A stretch of DNA of 64,000 nucleotides, from the NCBI GenBank assembly GCA_947650365.1, contig OX393549.1:91495033-91559032 (forward strand), read 5' to 3'. The notes beneath the pieces were generated by a model, which was not told the origin of the DNA, made no database searches, and saw only the letters and a program-made list of their open reading frames with translations. Made by a program: the position numbers and the translations under genes. The DNA is from Chamaelirium japonicum. Taxonomy: Eukaryota > Streptophyta > Magnoliopsida > Liliales > Melanthiaceae. Each line of letters opens with the position of its first letter. The stretch's first letter is position 1. This document shows positions 11,320 through 23,384 of the stretch, piece after piece.

Positions 11320-12420
11320 CACACGTTCTCTCTCGGTCAGGAAGGAGGGAGTGCCTGCAATTATGGTAAGGAAGGCTAGGGAATTGGGTTGGTTAAGACT
11401 TCCCTAACAAGGGGGACGAGATAAAGGAAGGAATATATTTGATTCTATCCCCTCAAATCCTGTCCGATTTCTCTCATCCGAATTTCAAAATTTAAAAGCT
11501 AGAGTGAGATCAAGAGGGTCTAAACCCAGCTACAAGGTTATGATAAAGGTTCTAAGGTTGATCGGGTTTGGGCTCAGGCCCTAAAGTAGGATTGGTCGAA
11601 ATACGAGTGTGATTCGTTGTCTATCAAGACTGAAAAGATAATTAGTCGTAACTATCAAACCAAAAGTCAGAATAGGACCCGGGAGGAATCGTTAGAAAGG
11701 TCTCGTTGATGCAACGCGTCGGCACTTGATACATATTTTCTAACTTCTGAATCGATCACAGCTCAGGCTCGTTGAAAAGCTCTCTCCAAGCCTCACCCAA
11801 CGTATCTAGCCTTGCTGCAATCTGATTATCTGATCTCCTATGGTAAACAAAATAACGTCGAAGATCGACTAATTATCGATATTCTAGGGTTTAACTACTG
11901 GGTTACCGAAACTGGCTGCGCATACACCTGATTGTTGCACGGAATGCACCATTGCGAGGTGCTATGAAAAAAGTGAATGTAAAACATCTCATGGGTTTAC
12001 GACCCATTCTTTCGAAGCAAGCTCAGAAAAAAAAAGTCTGACTGTAAAAAGACGAAAGGGCTAAGAAAGATTTTTATTATTTTTAAATTTAACACCACGG
12101 GTGTTACAGCTATGGAGGGTATATATTTTTGTCCACAACATTTCAAAGTCCTTTAGCTTAAACGAACACTTTGTCAAGGACGAGTCACTCAACTACTCAT
12201 ATTATTACGATAAACCCTTGTACCTACCTGTTGCGTTTAGTATTAAGTCCCTCTCTTACTCCATTTTTTTAAATGATCATTTTGTCCATATAGCAGCTGT
12301 ACAATAATAAAAAGCAATGCATGTACAATTTTTTTTTAATATGCATTGTATTATAAAATCCCCTATAGTAGACCCAAAACACTATAGCTGCTACTGTGAG
12401 TTCACTGTAGATGTAATTAT
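11320..12420. other. No recognised gene
   Basis: AT-rich from 12000 on; no domain, RNA gene or clear repeat seen. Confidence 0.35.
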
Positions 12421-12439
12421 TCAGGAGTGTCAATTCGGG

Positions 12440-12720
12440 GCAATAGAGGATCAATTCGGTTTGCTACAGTGATTTCACTATAGCAGCTACAATGATTTCA
12501 CGGTACCAACTTAATTGATACTCTACTGCCCAAGATGATATTTCAAAATCACTGTCGCTAATTAACAAATTCTTAAGTATCAATTCAAGACAACAGAGTA
12601 TCAATTCAGTTGCTACAGTGGTTTCACTGTAATATCTATAGTGATTTCATTGTAGCAACCAAATTGATACTTTAAAATCATTGTTGCTGAATTGATACTC
12701 TTCCCGAATTGATATTCCAA
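12440..12720. repeat. Two tandem foldback modules (CTACAGTG family)
   Basis: At 12598-12670 the arms AGTATCAATTCAGTTGCTAC and, on the other strand, AGTATCAATTTGGTTGCTAC form a stem of about 24 bp around a 25-bp centre. At 12445-12525 a diverged copy of the same palindrome is present (GATCAATTCGGTTTGCTAC against GTATCAATTAAGTTGGTAC). Extra half-sites AGTATCAATT occur at about 12575 and 12700. This looks like a small dispersed foldback element duplicated in tandem; I know no name for it. Confidence 0.6.
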
Positions 12721-12887
12721 AATTGGAAGGACATTTCGGTCATTCAGAAGGGGTTGAATATATAGGTCAAAAAGGGTTTTAATGTAAAAATGTCTTTTCG
12801 AGAGGAGTTTAATCTCAAACCAACACATTGTCGGACCGGAGCTTAAAAACATCTCCTATAAAGAGGTATTCACCAAGTCCCCCCCAA

Positions 12888-12903
12888 AATAATAATAATA
12901 ATA
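12888..12903. repeat. Short TAA microsatellite
   Basis: (AAT)n of five units. Confidence 0.8.
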
Positions 12904-13192
12904 AGCTGTGTCTTTGCTTGCCAGGCGGAAATGAGTGCAATTCACCGATCGGGCTGGATGCAACGGATGACTACAATCATGGCAAATCAGGTTGGATAAA
13001 CGAAAGTTGCAATGGAGGTTGGCTGAGTACATTTTCTTTTTAAAATTGGGTGTTGTACCTATAGGATTGGAAAATACTACTACGCCAACCTTTTTGCCAA
13101 TTTGACGTGACACGATAACAGAAGTCTGTTGTATCCAGCTCCGACCGATGCATCACACTCCAACTGATCCCATATAAAAAGGGATCGCTGTG

Positions 13193-13829
13193 AGAGCATC
13201 CCCAACCATTGCCGTCATTTTGCCATTGCCAAATAAAAATATTCCAAAAATATTCTAAAATAAAGACACTCTATTTTGGTTACCCTCCAACCATGACCTC
13301 CATTCTATAGCATCTTTTCAGAATAGTTTATTTTCCTTTAGATAAAAATTATTAAACTTTAAAATATTTGCCTCCATTTTATTTTTTTATTTTCAAGTCA
13401 TTTTAAAACTTACTTAATTATTTTCAAGCTATTAGTGAACTATTATCTGCACAATTGGTATAATAATTAACAATTTTAAATTAAATCTAAAATATTAGAT
13501 ATTAGTCACTTTTCGAAGGGCTCCATGAGAGCTTTCCAACGGTACCAAATTTATTGAAAATTTATTAGTGAATTAATAAATACATCAAGTTAAAATATTA
13601 TATATAAATTTAAAAAAAATGTATTATATTTGAGAGTTGTAATGTTTGGAGGATATTTTTAAAATTTTTAGAAAATCAAGAGAAATAGCAGCGACTGCTA
13701 TATCCTTTCCAAATCGGCTATGTATAGCAGTCAAACCCTCTCCCTGCATATATGCAGGTAGGAATGTCCGTTGGTTGGAACCTCCCGTCCGTCTGAAAAA
13801 GCAAACTGGCGGACGGTTGGAGATGCTCT
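13193..13829. mobile_element. MITE candidate with GAGCATCYCCAACC termini
   Basis: The left end reads AGAGCATCCCCAACCATTG and the right end, reverse-complemented, AGAGCATCTCCAACCGT. These are near-identical inverted termini of about 17 bp around an AT-rich 637-bp body without coding capacity. This terminus is widespread in monocot genomes. I could not see a clean target duplication, so I leave the superfamily open. Confidence 0.65.
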
Positions 13830-13996
13830 GACCGAGTGCGCCGCGTTAGGTTGGCAAAAAAACAAAAAAAGTTGGTTAAAGTGGTCGGGAGAAGAGCAAT
13901 GGTCTGTAGGATTTTATAACAAGAACAAGGACTACAGGTTGCTTCTTGTTTTTGAGAACTAACTAATACTCCTTGTTTAGTTGCTACTGATGCAAT

Positions 13997-13998
<2 letters not shown>

Positions 13999-14034
<36 letters not shown>
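13999..14034. repeat. 36-G homopolymer run
   Basis: Uninterrupted poly-G. Confidence 0.9.
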
Positions 14035-14328
14035 CGCTTGCTAATCCCGAGCAGGAAACGGTCGAGTTTTTGTCGGGTACGCCTATTCTCACCTATGGAA
14101 TTAGTAATGGCACCTGAGTTAATCTCGCCAACCGGCTAGTTCCAGACTTTAAAAGTTACATCCATGATATCCCCAAATTGGCCTCCACTTTCAGACCCTG
14201 CCACTGTCAATGACTGACGACCTCCATCGTTCTCTGCCACGGCCGCCGCCCCAGCATCCTCCATTGCATCCTCCTCCTTCTGAAGCCGTCCCCAGCGACC
14301 CTCCTCCTCTTCCCTCCTTCTTCCCCTT

Positions 14329-14356
14329 CCCCCCCCCCCCCCCCCCCCCCCCCCCC
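14329..14356. repeat. 28-C homopolymer run
   Basis: Uninterrupted poly-C following a CT-rich stretch (14260-14328). The Gly-rich minus-strand frames here are artefacts. Confidence 0.9.
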
Positions 14357-14359
14357 TTT

Positions 14360-15038
14360 TCCTCCAGACATTGACATTGCAATGGCGATTTATGGACATT
14401 TCAATGACAACGTCGCTCTGTATTCACCGATCGATACCTCCGGATTAGGTTAGGGTTTAGACGAGAAAGAAGATGAGGGGGAAGGAAGAAAGATGAGGAA
14501 GAGAATGAAGGACGAAAAAGGGAGGAGGAGGGTGACGGATGTGGATGAGTGCAATAGCCGAGGCGGAGCACGATGGGTGCGTGGCTAATGGTGATCCGAT
14601 GGAGGTTGAGGATGAGAGTAAAACTGGAGAAAAAAATAAATTTAATTTTTAGATATGTGCCATCGCTAATTCCGTGGGTGCAAACCGTGCAATAGACGGA
14701 TCCGTTTTACGTCTCCCATGATCGTCGGTCCAAGATGATTGACAGCGCTGGCAGATGGACCCCACGTCGGCGGTGTGTCCGCAGCTATGTCGCCTTTATG
14801 TCCAAAGAGCATTTTCCATGTTAATTGGCAGGGTGCAAAAAGTCTGACGGGAACGGCAGCAACGGCTCAGCTGATTACCCCCTGACAGCTTCAGAGACGT
14901 CTGTCAACGTGTCGGGAACCGTTGGATCTTTCGCTGGGCCCCCCAAAGTCTGTATGCCTCCGCAGCGTAAACGACTGTTAGCCGTCCAACAGTTTAGTTC
15001 GGATGTCTCTGCATTTTTCTTTCGAATGTCTTTTTATT
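14360..15038. other. No recognised gene
   Basis: Mixed-composition intergenic DNA with purine-rich 14460-14640; nothing recognised. Confidence 0.35.
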
Positions 15039-15402
15039 GGGTATTTTACAAATCAACCCCTGTTCTATTCTCTATTTATGTACAAACCCCTACATAGTGA
15101 TATATAAAAACCTCTCAATTCTTTCAAATATTAACACCTGCAGAATATTTTTAATTTCATCCTTAATACTTTATCTAAACTCTTTAAATACCCCTCCAAT
15201 ATGAGAATTCTGATTATGTATGAGTTTATTTCGGATCAAATCCATATTCAATAAATAAATGTCAATTTAAGTAGTTAAAACTTTAAACCATAGGGTCGAT
15301 ATGTAAATATTAAAGGATGTGAGGGGTTTATATGTAAATAAAAGTTTGATAGAGGTTTGTTTGTAAATAGAGAATACTACAGGGTCGATTTATGCAAAAC
15401 CC
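15039..15402. mobile_element. MITE with long (about 50-bp) imperfect inverted termini
   Basis: The left end GGGTATTTTACAAATCAACC and the reverse-complemented right end GGGTTTTGCATAAATCGACC continue matching for about 50 bp (shared TATTCTCTATTTA and ACAAACC). The flanks TTTTTATT (15031-15038) and TTTTTGTT (15403-15410) match 7 of 8. Long termini suggest a Mutator-like origin; the 8-bp duplication would fit hAT. It has no coding capacity. Confidence 0.72.
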
Positions 15403-15753
15403 TTTTTGTTTTATTTTATCTTTGAGAAACGTTTTCGAATCCGTTAGTTGAAGTTGAAGTTGTCGGGGTGATGACAGATTTGAATCGGTCTAGCGTGTGC
15501 TTTCGATTGCTAGCTACCATTGTTCGATGCTTCAACCGTTTGACATAATAGATGTAACCACTAAAGCAACAGATGTAGTCAATTTTTTTTTTTATTATTT
15601 TGAGAACCCTAGGTGGGGAGGGTTAGACATGGATCCCAATCAGTCTATTAGAAAAGAGAAAAAGACACTACATCTCACAATATTACAATTAGGGCTGGCA
15701 ATTTCGGATCCGACACGAAGTTAACGGGTCTGGGTCTGGGTCTGGGTCAGGGC

Positions 15754-16185
15754 TAGGGTTAGCAATTTAGGACCCGACACGGCAGACCTGACACGAAGTT
15801 AGCGGGTCTGGGTCTGGGCTAAACGGGTCGACACGATAGACCCGTTTAATAAACGGGTCGGGTCCGGATTTAGGATCTGGACATGAAAGACCCGTTAAAA
15901 ATTCACTGGGTCGGGCCAACCCGTAATTCGATACTATAATATATAGTATCAGTGGGTCTATCAGGTAATGTCGGGTTGGGTTGGATCGAGTCAATGAATA
16001 AACCCGTGTGGTAAACTAGTCTAATGGGTCTTATCGGGTCTACCCGTTTATAAATGGGTCGGGTACGGGTTTAGAATCTAGACACGATTAGTTAAACGGG
16101 TCGGGTCTGGGTATAGGGGTTTTGAACACCACCCGAAACTAGATACGACACGAACCCGACCCGACACGACCCATTGCCACCCCTA
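15754..16185 (+). mobile_element. Inner hAT-type MITE 1 (same orientation)
   Basis: Inserted 64 bp into the outer element. It starts TAGGGTTAGCAATTTAGG and ends CATTGCCACCCCTA. The flanks GTCAGGGC (15746-15753) and GTTAGGGC (16186-16193) match 7 of 8. Length 432 bp. Confidence 0.88.
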
Positions 16186-16426
16186 GTTAGGGCTAAACGG
16201 GTTCGGGTCATAAACCAGTCGACACGATAGACCCGTTTAATAAACGGGTCGGGTCCAGGTTTAGGGTCTGGACATGGTAGACCCGGGAAGACCCGTTTAA
16301 AATTCACCAGGTCGTGTCAGGTCGGGTCGAGTCGGGTCTACCCGCAATCCGATACTATAATATATAGTATCAGCGGGTCTATCAGGTAATGTCAGGTTGA
16401 GTCGGATCGGGTAAACTGAATAAACC

Positions 16427-16895
16427 TAGGGGTGGCAATGGGCCGTGTCGGGTTCGTGTCGTGTCTAGTTTTGTGTCGTGTCCAAAACCCCTAGACCCGG
16501 AACCCGACCCGTTTAACTAATCGTGTCTAGATCCTAAACTCGTACTTGACGCTAATAAACAGGTAGACCCGATAAGACCCAGTAAGACCCGTTTACCACC
16601 TGGGTCTATTCAATTGACCGATCCGACCCAATCCGACTCGACCCGACCCGACCCGAAAGACCCGCTGGTATTATATATTATAGTATCGAATTGCGGGTAG
16701 ACCCGACACGACCCGTTGAATACTAAACGGGTCTTCCCGGGTCTACCGTGTCCAGACCCTAAACCCGGACCCGACCCATTTATTAAATGGGTCTACCGTG
16801 TCGACCCGTTTACGGCCCGAACCCGTTTAGCCCTGACCCAGACCCGCTAACTTCGTGTCGGGTCTGCCGTGTCGGGTCCGAAATTGCCAGCCCTA
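16427..16895 (-). mobile_element. Inner hAT-type MITE 2 (inverted)
   Basis: Same family in opposite orientation. It begins TAGGGGTGGCAATGGG and ends AATTGCCAGCCCTA. The flanks AATAAACC (16419-16426) and AATAAATC (16896-16903) match 7 of 8. Length 469 bp. The outer element resumes immediately afterwards. Confidence 0.9.
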
Positions 16896-17083
16896 AATAA
16901 ATCAGTGTGGTAAACGGGTCATATCGGGTCTACCCATTTATAAACGGACTAGGTACGGGTTTAGAATCTAGACACGATTAGTTAAACGGGTCAGGTCCAG
17001 GTCTAGGGGTCTTGGACACGACCCGAAACTAGACACGACACGAACCCGACCCAACACGATCCATTGCCACCCCTGATTACAAT

Positions 17084-18186
17084 ACTTCTCCTCAAGATCC
17101 GCAACTTGTTCTTTAAAGCCACACCACCACTAACACTCAACACTCCACTCTCAATATGAGATAGATGTGTGGTCAGTCTTTTATGGACCATATGGTTTGA
17201 GAAGACTGCACGGATCTTCACAGACATCACGGAATTTAAATAATATATTTTCTCCTCGCTGACAGAATCGCTAAGCACCGGAATAAAGCAAAAATCCTTA
17301 GAAAATGTGGGTTAGTTTTAACATTTGGTTGGTAAGTATTTGACCACCACTGACTCAAACTATTGGAGAAGGAGGGATCATGAGGATCTGATTGATGTAA
17401 TTGAGGAGTCAATTAATTTTGGGATCATTAATCGACTATATTATCACCTGATGTATTTGTCTTATGGGTGATTAATTGTTATCTAATTTAGGCTGGTTGT
17501 ATTCCTTTATATCAAGGGATTCTGATTATGAATCACTTATTAATGAAACTCGATCTTCCCCCTCCTTTTCCAATGGAGCAGGTGTTGGATTAGTTCCTGA
17601 CCGGCTGGGGGGTGAACAACGGTGTATTCATATACCCACTGTGGACCTCCCCTTAAGACCTAGGTTTTGGATTGTGAGGGTATCTACAGTAGGCTTACGA
17701 GCCGAAACAATTAAATCGTGTGTTCTTCTGTATTGTTAGTTTCTTTATGATATTAGAGCCCTGAGATCCGTCATCTTCTCTGATTGTGTGTTCTCTGCAC
17801 ACAAATCCTCACCTCAAAGGTATAGAATCTTCTAATTCAATCCAAGTATAGAGATCGGGTCATGTCCGAACGTAGTCCACAAAGATCAACATCAACATCT
17901 TCTGGAGCAATCTTCAAATCGCTCAAAAATTAGCCCTTGGGACATCTGGGCATGTGCTCCGGACCTTCGCACTCAAGAGTCTAGCGCTCGAGGCTTTTCT
18001 CTGTGCTCGAGATTCCAACACTCAGATCTTCGGAACTCGAGAATCCAATGTTTGAGAATTTCTCCACACTAGGGACTAGCGCTCAAGATTCTCATAATCT
18101 GGAACTCACGCTCTAAGATTTCCGTGCTCGCACGTACTCTAGTTTTCTTGTTGGGGGGGGAGGGGGGGGGGGATTCGGTCTCGTAC
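17084..18186. other. No firm gene; possible decayed copia LTR end
   Basis: TGATATTAGAGCC at 17748-17760 differs at only two positions from the copia primer site TGGTATCAGAGCC, and the sequence before it could be a worn LTR. From 17940 to 18125 there are degenerate repeats of a CTCGAGATTC-like string. No gene seen. Confidence 0.3.
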
Positions 18187-18998
18187 TGTATGCGCATAAA
18201 AAAGATACGGGTCGTCTTTATTGCGAGCACACGAAGATTACAGATGCCGGGACCCGGGGGGCTCGGGTGTGGCGAGTCCGGGTGCGACGAATATTTGATC
18301 AGGAGATTGTGGGAGAGATCCTCTGGAGGGTCCCTTTGATCCGCGTCTCCACGTGGTATTTGTGCGAGAGCTCTGAAGGGGTTGCCCAGGACAGAGGTCT
18401 TTACAGGGTGAAGGTTTCTTGAGAGGCTAAGGAATATCGGCCGTTGATTTTGTCTCGTCCGTGCTTCGCGCTTTCTCGGCTAGGGAGGTTTTGAGCTTCG
18501 TTCCTCGATCTTCGTGTCTTCCTCGATCCTTGCTCGACCTCGGCGTCCTTGATCGTCGGTTCGCGGCGTCGATCGTGCTTTTGACGTCGGCTTTGGCCTT
18601 AGCTTTCGGCTTTAGCGTTGCTTTGGCATGGCGCTGGCTTTTGCTTTGCTTTGGCGCTTGCGCTCGAACGTAGGCGGGTAGAGGCTTGCGATGCTTTAGT
18701 TCTTCCGGACTTCGTGTCGTATCGGCTAGAATGTGCGGTGCTTTGCTCGTGACCGTCGTAGTTGCTTGGCTTTGGCACGTGCGTTGCTTTGGCGCGGGCT
18801 TTACCGGTGCGTTTGCTTTGGCTTCTTGCGTTGGCTTTGGCTTTAGCTTTGACTCGATCTTCTTCTCGAACAGCGATGGCTACTTCTTCAGGGCTTCTTT
18901 ATTCTTCCGGCTTCCTCGACAGTTATGGCGTCGGCTTGGCTTTTCTTCTTCTCCGAACTTCTTTGGCGTGAGCGGAATCGAAGGTTTCTTTTGAAGAT

Positions 18999-19137
18999 GG
19001 CGAGGGTAGCACCGATCTCCGTGCGACGGTTGTAGCATCGGCTTTTATTGATGAAGACGGCGGGGGTAGCACCGATCTCCGTGCGACGGTTGTAGTGTCG
19101 GCTTTTGTTGATGAAGACGGCGGGGGTAGCACCAACT
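18999..19137. repeat. 60-bp minisatellite in left LTR, 2.3 units
   Basis: The unit contains GGTAGCACCGATCTCCGTGC and TTGTTGATGAAGACGGC; exact 60-bp period. The right LTR has 3.3 units at the equivalent place (29791-29990), which accounts for most of the 50-bp length difference between the LTRs. Confidence 0.88.
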
Positions 19138-19566
19138 TCAGGCCTTCTTCTCCAAGCTTTCTTCTTCGTGCGGGGAGTCGACATCTTTGTTGAAGACGAC
19201 GGGTATTGTCGGCTTCGATCTTCTCCTCCGGCCTTTGCTTATGGCTTCTTCGGAGTTGATGAAGATCGTTGGAGAAGTCGGGGTGACGACGACTCCAGGT
19301 CTTCTTCTCCGGGCTTTCTTCTTCATGCCAGGAGTCGAAGCTTTGATCTTCGAGTGCAAGGTCTTCACATTGATGAGGACTTGAAGGGCCAAGTATTCCC
19401 GTAGGACGTGCTTGCCGTGCCTCGTGAAGCCTTCGGTCTTCAAGCGTTGGAGCTTCTCTTGCAGAGCCCTTTCGTCTTCAGCCTTCGACCTGGCGACGGT
19501 TGTAGCGTCGGCTTCTTCTCCGGGCATATTTGGCTTGATCAGAGTTGAAGGCTTCTTTTGGAGATG

Positions 19567-19700
19567 GCGGGTGTAGCACCGATCTCTATGCGACGGTTGT
19601 AGCGTCGACTTTTGTTGATGAAGACGGTGGGGATGACACCGATCTTCGTGTGACGGTTGTAGCGTCGGCTTTTGTTGATGAAGACGGCAGGGGTAGCACC
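19567..19700. repeat. Second 60-bp minisatellite block in left LTR
   Basis: Same unit as at 18999, 2.2 copies, about 570 bp further on. The segment between the blocks is also largely repeated, so the LTR contains a larger internal duplication. Confidence 0.82.
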
Positions 19701-20579
19701 GACTTCAGGCCTTCTTCTCCAAGCTTTCTTCTTCGTGCGAGGAGTCGACACCTTTGTTGAAGACAACGGGGTGTTATCGGCTTCGATCTTCTTCTCCGGC
19801 CTTTGCTTATGGCATCTTCAGAGTTGATGAAGATTGTTGGAGAAGTCGAGGTGACGACGACTCCGGGTCTTCTTCTCCAAGCTTTCTTCTTCGTGCAAGG
19901 AGTCGAAGCTTTGATCTTCGAGTGCAAGGTCTTCACGTTGATGAGGACTTGAAGGGCCAAGTATTCCCGTAGGACGTGCTTGCCATGCCTCGTGAAGCCT
20001 TCGGTTTTCAAGCGTTGGAGCTCCTTTTTGCAGAGCCTCTTCCTTTTTTGCTTTCGACCATTGATGCCTTCCCCCACCCCCTCTATTTATAGGTAAAGGG
20101 GGAGGTTGGGAGAGATATGGCTGAAATCTTTTTGTTTCATCCAATATCTCCCCCCATAACCATCAAGATGCGGTTACCTTATTTGGGAACCAACCTTAAT
20201 TTGCTTCCCTATTTTTGTGGGGATGGTTATGGGCAAGATGTGACTTGATCTTTGCAGATACGTCGTCATTTTTGCACCTTCCAATTGCATGGCGACACGA
20301 CATCATCTTGTCCATCGGATCGAGGGATCGTCGCGGATCTACGGTTGTGTAGACGTCCACGCCACCTCCCCCCGCATCGAGGCGGTTAGGATTTTTTCTT
20401 TTCTTTTCTTTTTCTTTTTCTTTTCTTTTTCTTTTTTTTTTCTTTCCTTTATGGCCGGCCACACCTCCCCATAGGGAGGGGCCATGGTTTTCCATGAAGG
20501 GGGGGCCGGTGGGCCCCCTTTTTGAGCTTGGTTTCGGGTCCGGTAGGGCCCGTTTGCTTCGAGTCTGGTCCGTTTTATT

Positions 20580-20790
20580 TACGAACCGTTGTGCACGAGC
20601 TGAGTTCGCATGCGGGCCGTTGTGTGCGAGCTGAGGTCGCATGCGGGCTGTTGTGTGCGGGCTGAGTTCGCAGGTGGGTCGTTGTGTGCGGGCCGATTTC
20701 GCATGCGGGCCGTTGTGTGTGGACCAGGTTTCGTATGCGGGCCATTGTGTGTGGGCCAGGTTTCGCATGCGGGTCGGGTCCAATCCGTGG
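20580..20790. repeat. GGGCCGTTGTGTG tandem array in left LTR
   Basis: About 7 units of a 30-33 bp repeat built on TTCGCATGCGGGCCGTTGTG. A matching array lies in the right LTR at about 31430-31620. Confidence 0.8.
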
Positions 20791-21307
20791 ACTAATTTCG
20801 GTGCCCACAAATGCCCCCTCAAGGTCGAGTGCGCCCGCGGGAAATGCATAGCGCTTGAACTTGACATGTGTATTTGCTCAAAATTTAGGTCTTTACAAGG
20901 ACCCCCGCCATTTCGTTTCCTCCATCGTTTTGCTAGCGCGGGAGACGAAAGACTTTGGCGGCTTGGAGATGAAGACCTCTTCTAGGGTTTTGTTCATCTT
21001 CCTTGTTGTCGCAGACTTCCTTTGCTTTGAGAATGACGCGAACATTGACAGCGGCCGTTGTGCGGAGTCCTAGGGCGGCAAGGCGACGGGAGCGCAAGGA
21101 CGACCGCGATGCGCCTTGGCGGAGGGTTGTTGCCCCTCTTCGGTGCGGGAGCTCAATGGCGAAGGAGGCGGAGTGGTCGAAGACGTGGTAGGTTCCCTCC
21201 TTCTTCCTACTCCTCTTCCTTCCTCCTTCTTTTCTTTTTCTTTTTCTTTCCTCTTTTTTTTTCTTCTCTGGCTTCTGTTATGAAACTATGGTTGCATCGG
21301 ATACGGA

Positions 21308-21991
<684 letters not shown>

Positions 21992-22169
21992 GATATGGAT
22001 GCCCACTGGATATAAACCCCTAGATTCATGGGATGGGAGAGTTATCTTATCTCTATCCCAATAACCGATTAAGCCTATTTATAGGGGGTCAATGAAAAAT
22101 AGATTTCATTTTTTTTTTTACCACCGGTTTTTGGTTTTTTTTTTTTCTTCTTCGTCTCTGCCGTCAGGT

Positions 22170-23300
22170 CCGCGGGGTCAGCGGCAGCGCAGGCGGCAGC
22201 GAGGTGCGGGCCGTAGGCGGGCTGCAGCGTGCTCTGGCCGGCGCGGGAGCTGGCGACGGGCGCGGTCGGCGTGCGCAGGAGGCACGGCGGGCGGCGGCGT
22301 CGGCGCGAGGTCGGGCGCGAGCGGCAAGCGGGCTCTGGGTGATGGGCTTGCGGATAGGCACCGGTGGTGCGGGGTCCAGCTGCAGTCGGTGTAGGAGCGG
22401 CAGCAACAGCAGCGGTGGCGTGCGGTGGCCGGCTTGGACAAGGCAGCAGCGGGGAGCGGCTGGCGGCGAGAGCCCGCGAGGGGCGCGGTCGGGCTGGAGC
22501 AGCGCGCAGGGCGAGGCGGTTCGGGGTCCGGCGTGGGTAGACGGCCGGTCACACGGTGGAGGCCGGGCGCGGGGTCGCAGGCGTCGGCCGGGCGCAGTGC
22601 CGGAGCGGTGGATGGCGCGGCGGGACGGAGTCCTGCGCGGCAGACGGGCGGCGGGAGGCTATCGGGTCGGACTGGAGTGGCTGGTGGGCGGCAATAGGAT
22701 CACAGCAGAGAGGAAGCAACAGCAGCAACAGCCCCCCTTTCGGGGCTGCGGGGGTCTTGAAGGAAAAGAGGGGGCTGGGCCCCCTTTTGACTGGGTTCCA
22801 CCCCCTTTGGGGTTGTGGGGCCTTCAACGAAGGGGACTGTGGTCCCCCACTTTTTTTTTTGTTTTTTTTTTTTTGCACGGTTCAGCAGCAGCGGCAACGA
22901 CGATGGTGTCCGGGTCGAGGTGTCGGCTAGCAAGGGCGACAGGCGGCGCGGGGGTGCGGTGCGCAGGTGGCGGCCGAGTGCGGGGCCCCAGCGCAGGTGG
23001 CGTCGGGTCCAGCCGGGCGCGAGGTCAGGCACGGAGACCGGCGGTGGTGCGCAGGTGGCTCACGACGGTCGTGGCGTGCACGGGCGCAGGTGGCGGCCGG
23101 GCACGGGGGCCGGCTGTGGTTGGCCGGCGGTGTACGCAGGCGGTGGCCGGGTGGCACAGCGCAGGCGGGTCTAGTGAGGCGCGACGTCCGGCACAGTTGC
23201 GAGGATCAGGCCTGGAGCGCATGGGTTAAAGACACAGCCCCGTTTGGGCGCTGTGGTTCTTTTAACAAAGAACGGGGCTACCGGCCTTTTTGAGGAAATT
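22170..23300. repeat. G+C-rich island with three related hairpin modules
   Basis: Unlike its surroundings, this kilobase is dominated by GGC/GCG triplets. Three diverged modules of about 55 bp occur at 22735, 22798 and 23236. Each begins with a CCCC-TTT-GGGG palindrome followed by a second small palindrome (CTTCAACGAAG; TTCTTTTAACAAAGAA). Long open frames on both strands (for example 22204-23229) reflect the lack of AT-rich stop codons and match nothing. Confidence 0.55.
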
Positions 23301-23345
23301 GTGGCTGTGGCCCTATGTTTACGAGGCTGTGGCCCTAATAATAAT

Positions 23346-23384
23346 AATTCTTCTTCTTCTTCTTCTTCTTCTTCTTCTTCTTCT
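23346..23384. repeat. CTT microsatellite
   Basis: (TTC)n of about 13 units followed by T-rich sequence with TTTTTCTT runs to 23560. Confidence 0.9.

Larger units (their letters stand above)
15690..17075. mobile_element. hAT-type MITE, host of two nested relatives
   Basis: Outer element of a three-part nest. It starts TAGGGCTGGCAATTTCGG (15690) and ends CATTGCCACCCCTG (17075). The flanking 8-mers ATTACAAT at 15682-15689 and 17076-17083 are identical, a perfect hAT-size target duplication. Once the two inner insertions and their duplicated 8-mers are set aside, about 469 bp of outer element remain, the same length as the inner inverted copy. The body consists largely of ACCCGTTT / AAACGGGTC motifs plus a central ACTATAATATATAGTATC palindrome. 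Non-coding. Confidence 0.92.
18187..20809 (-). repeat. 3' LTR of the gag-only element
   Basis: 2,623 bp, the downstream LTR in element orientation. It carries two blocks of a 60-bp tandem repeat (from 18999 and from 19567). A T/C-rich tract lies at 20395-20445. The GGGCCGTTGTGTGCGAGC-type repeats at 20580-20760 form a third, about 30-bp, tandem array. Confidence 0.88.

Noticed and set aside
14136-14399. Glycine-rich RNA-binding-like frame
   Set aside because: The Gly run is the 28-C tract on the other strand.
17748-17760. Firm copia element based on TGATATTAGAGCC
   Set aside because: Two mismatches to the primer site, no LTR boundary pair and no coding; kept only as a weak note.
22204-23229. 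341-codon plus-strand frame, Gly/Arg-rich
   Set aside because: Sits in a G+C-rich island where all frames lack stops; low complexity, no recognisable domain.
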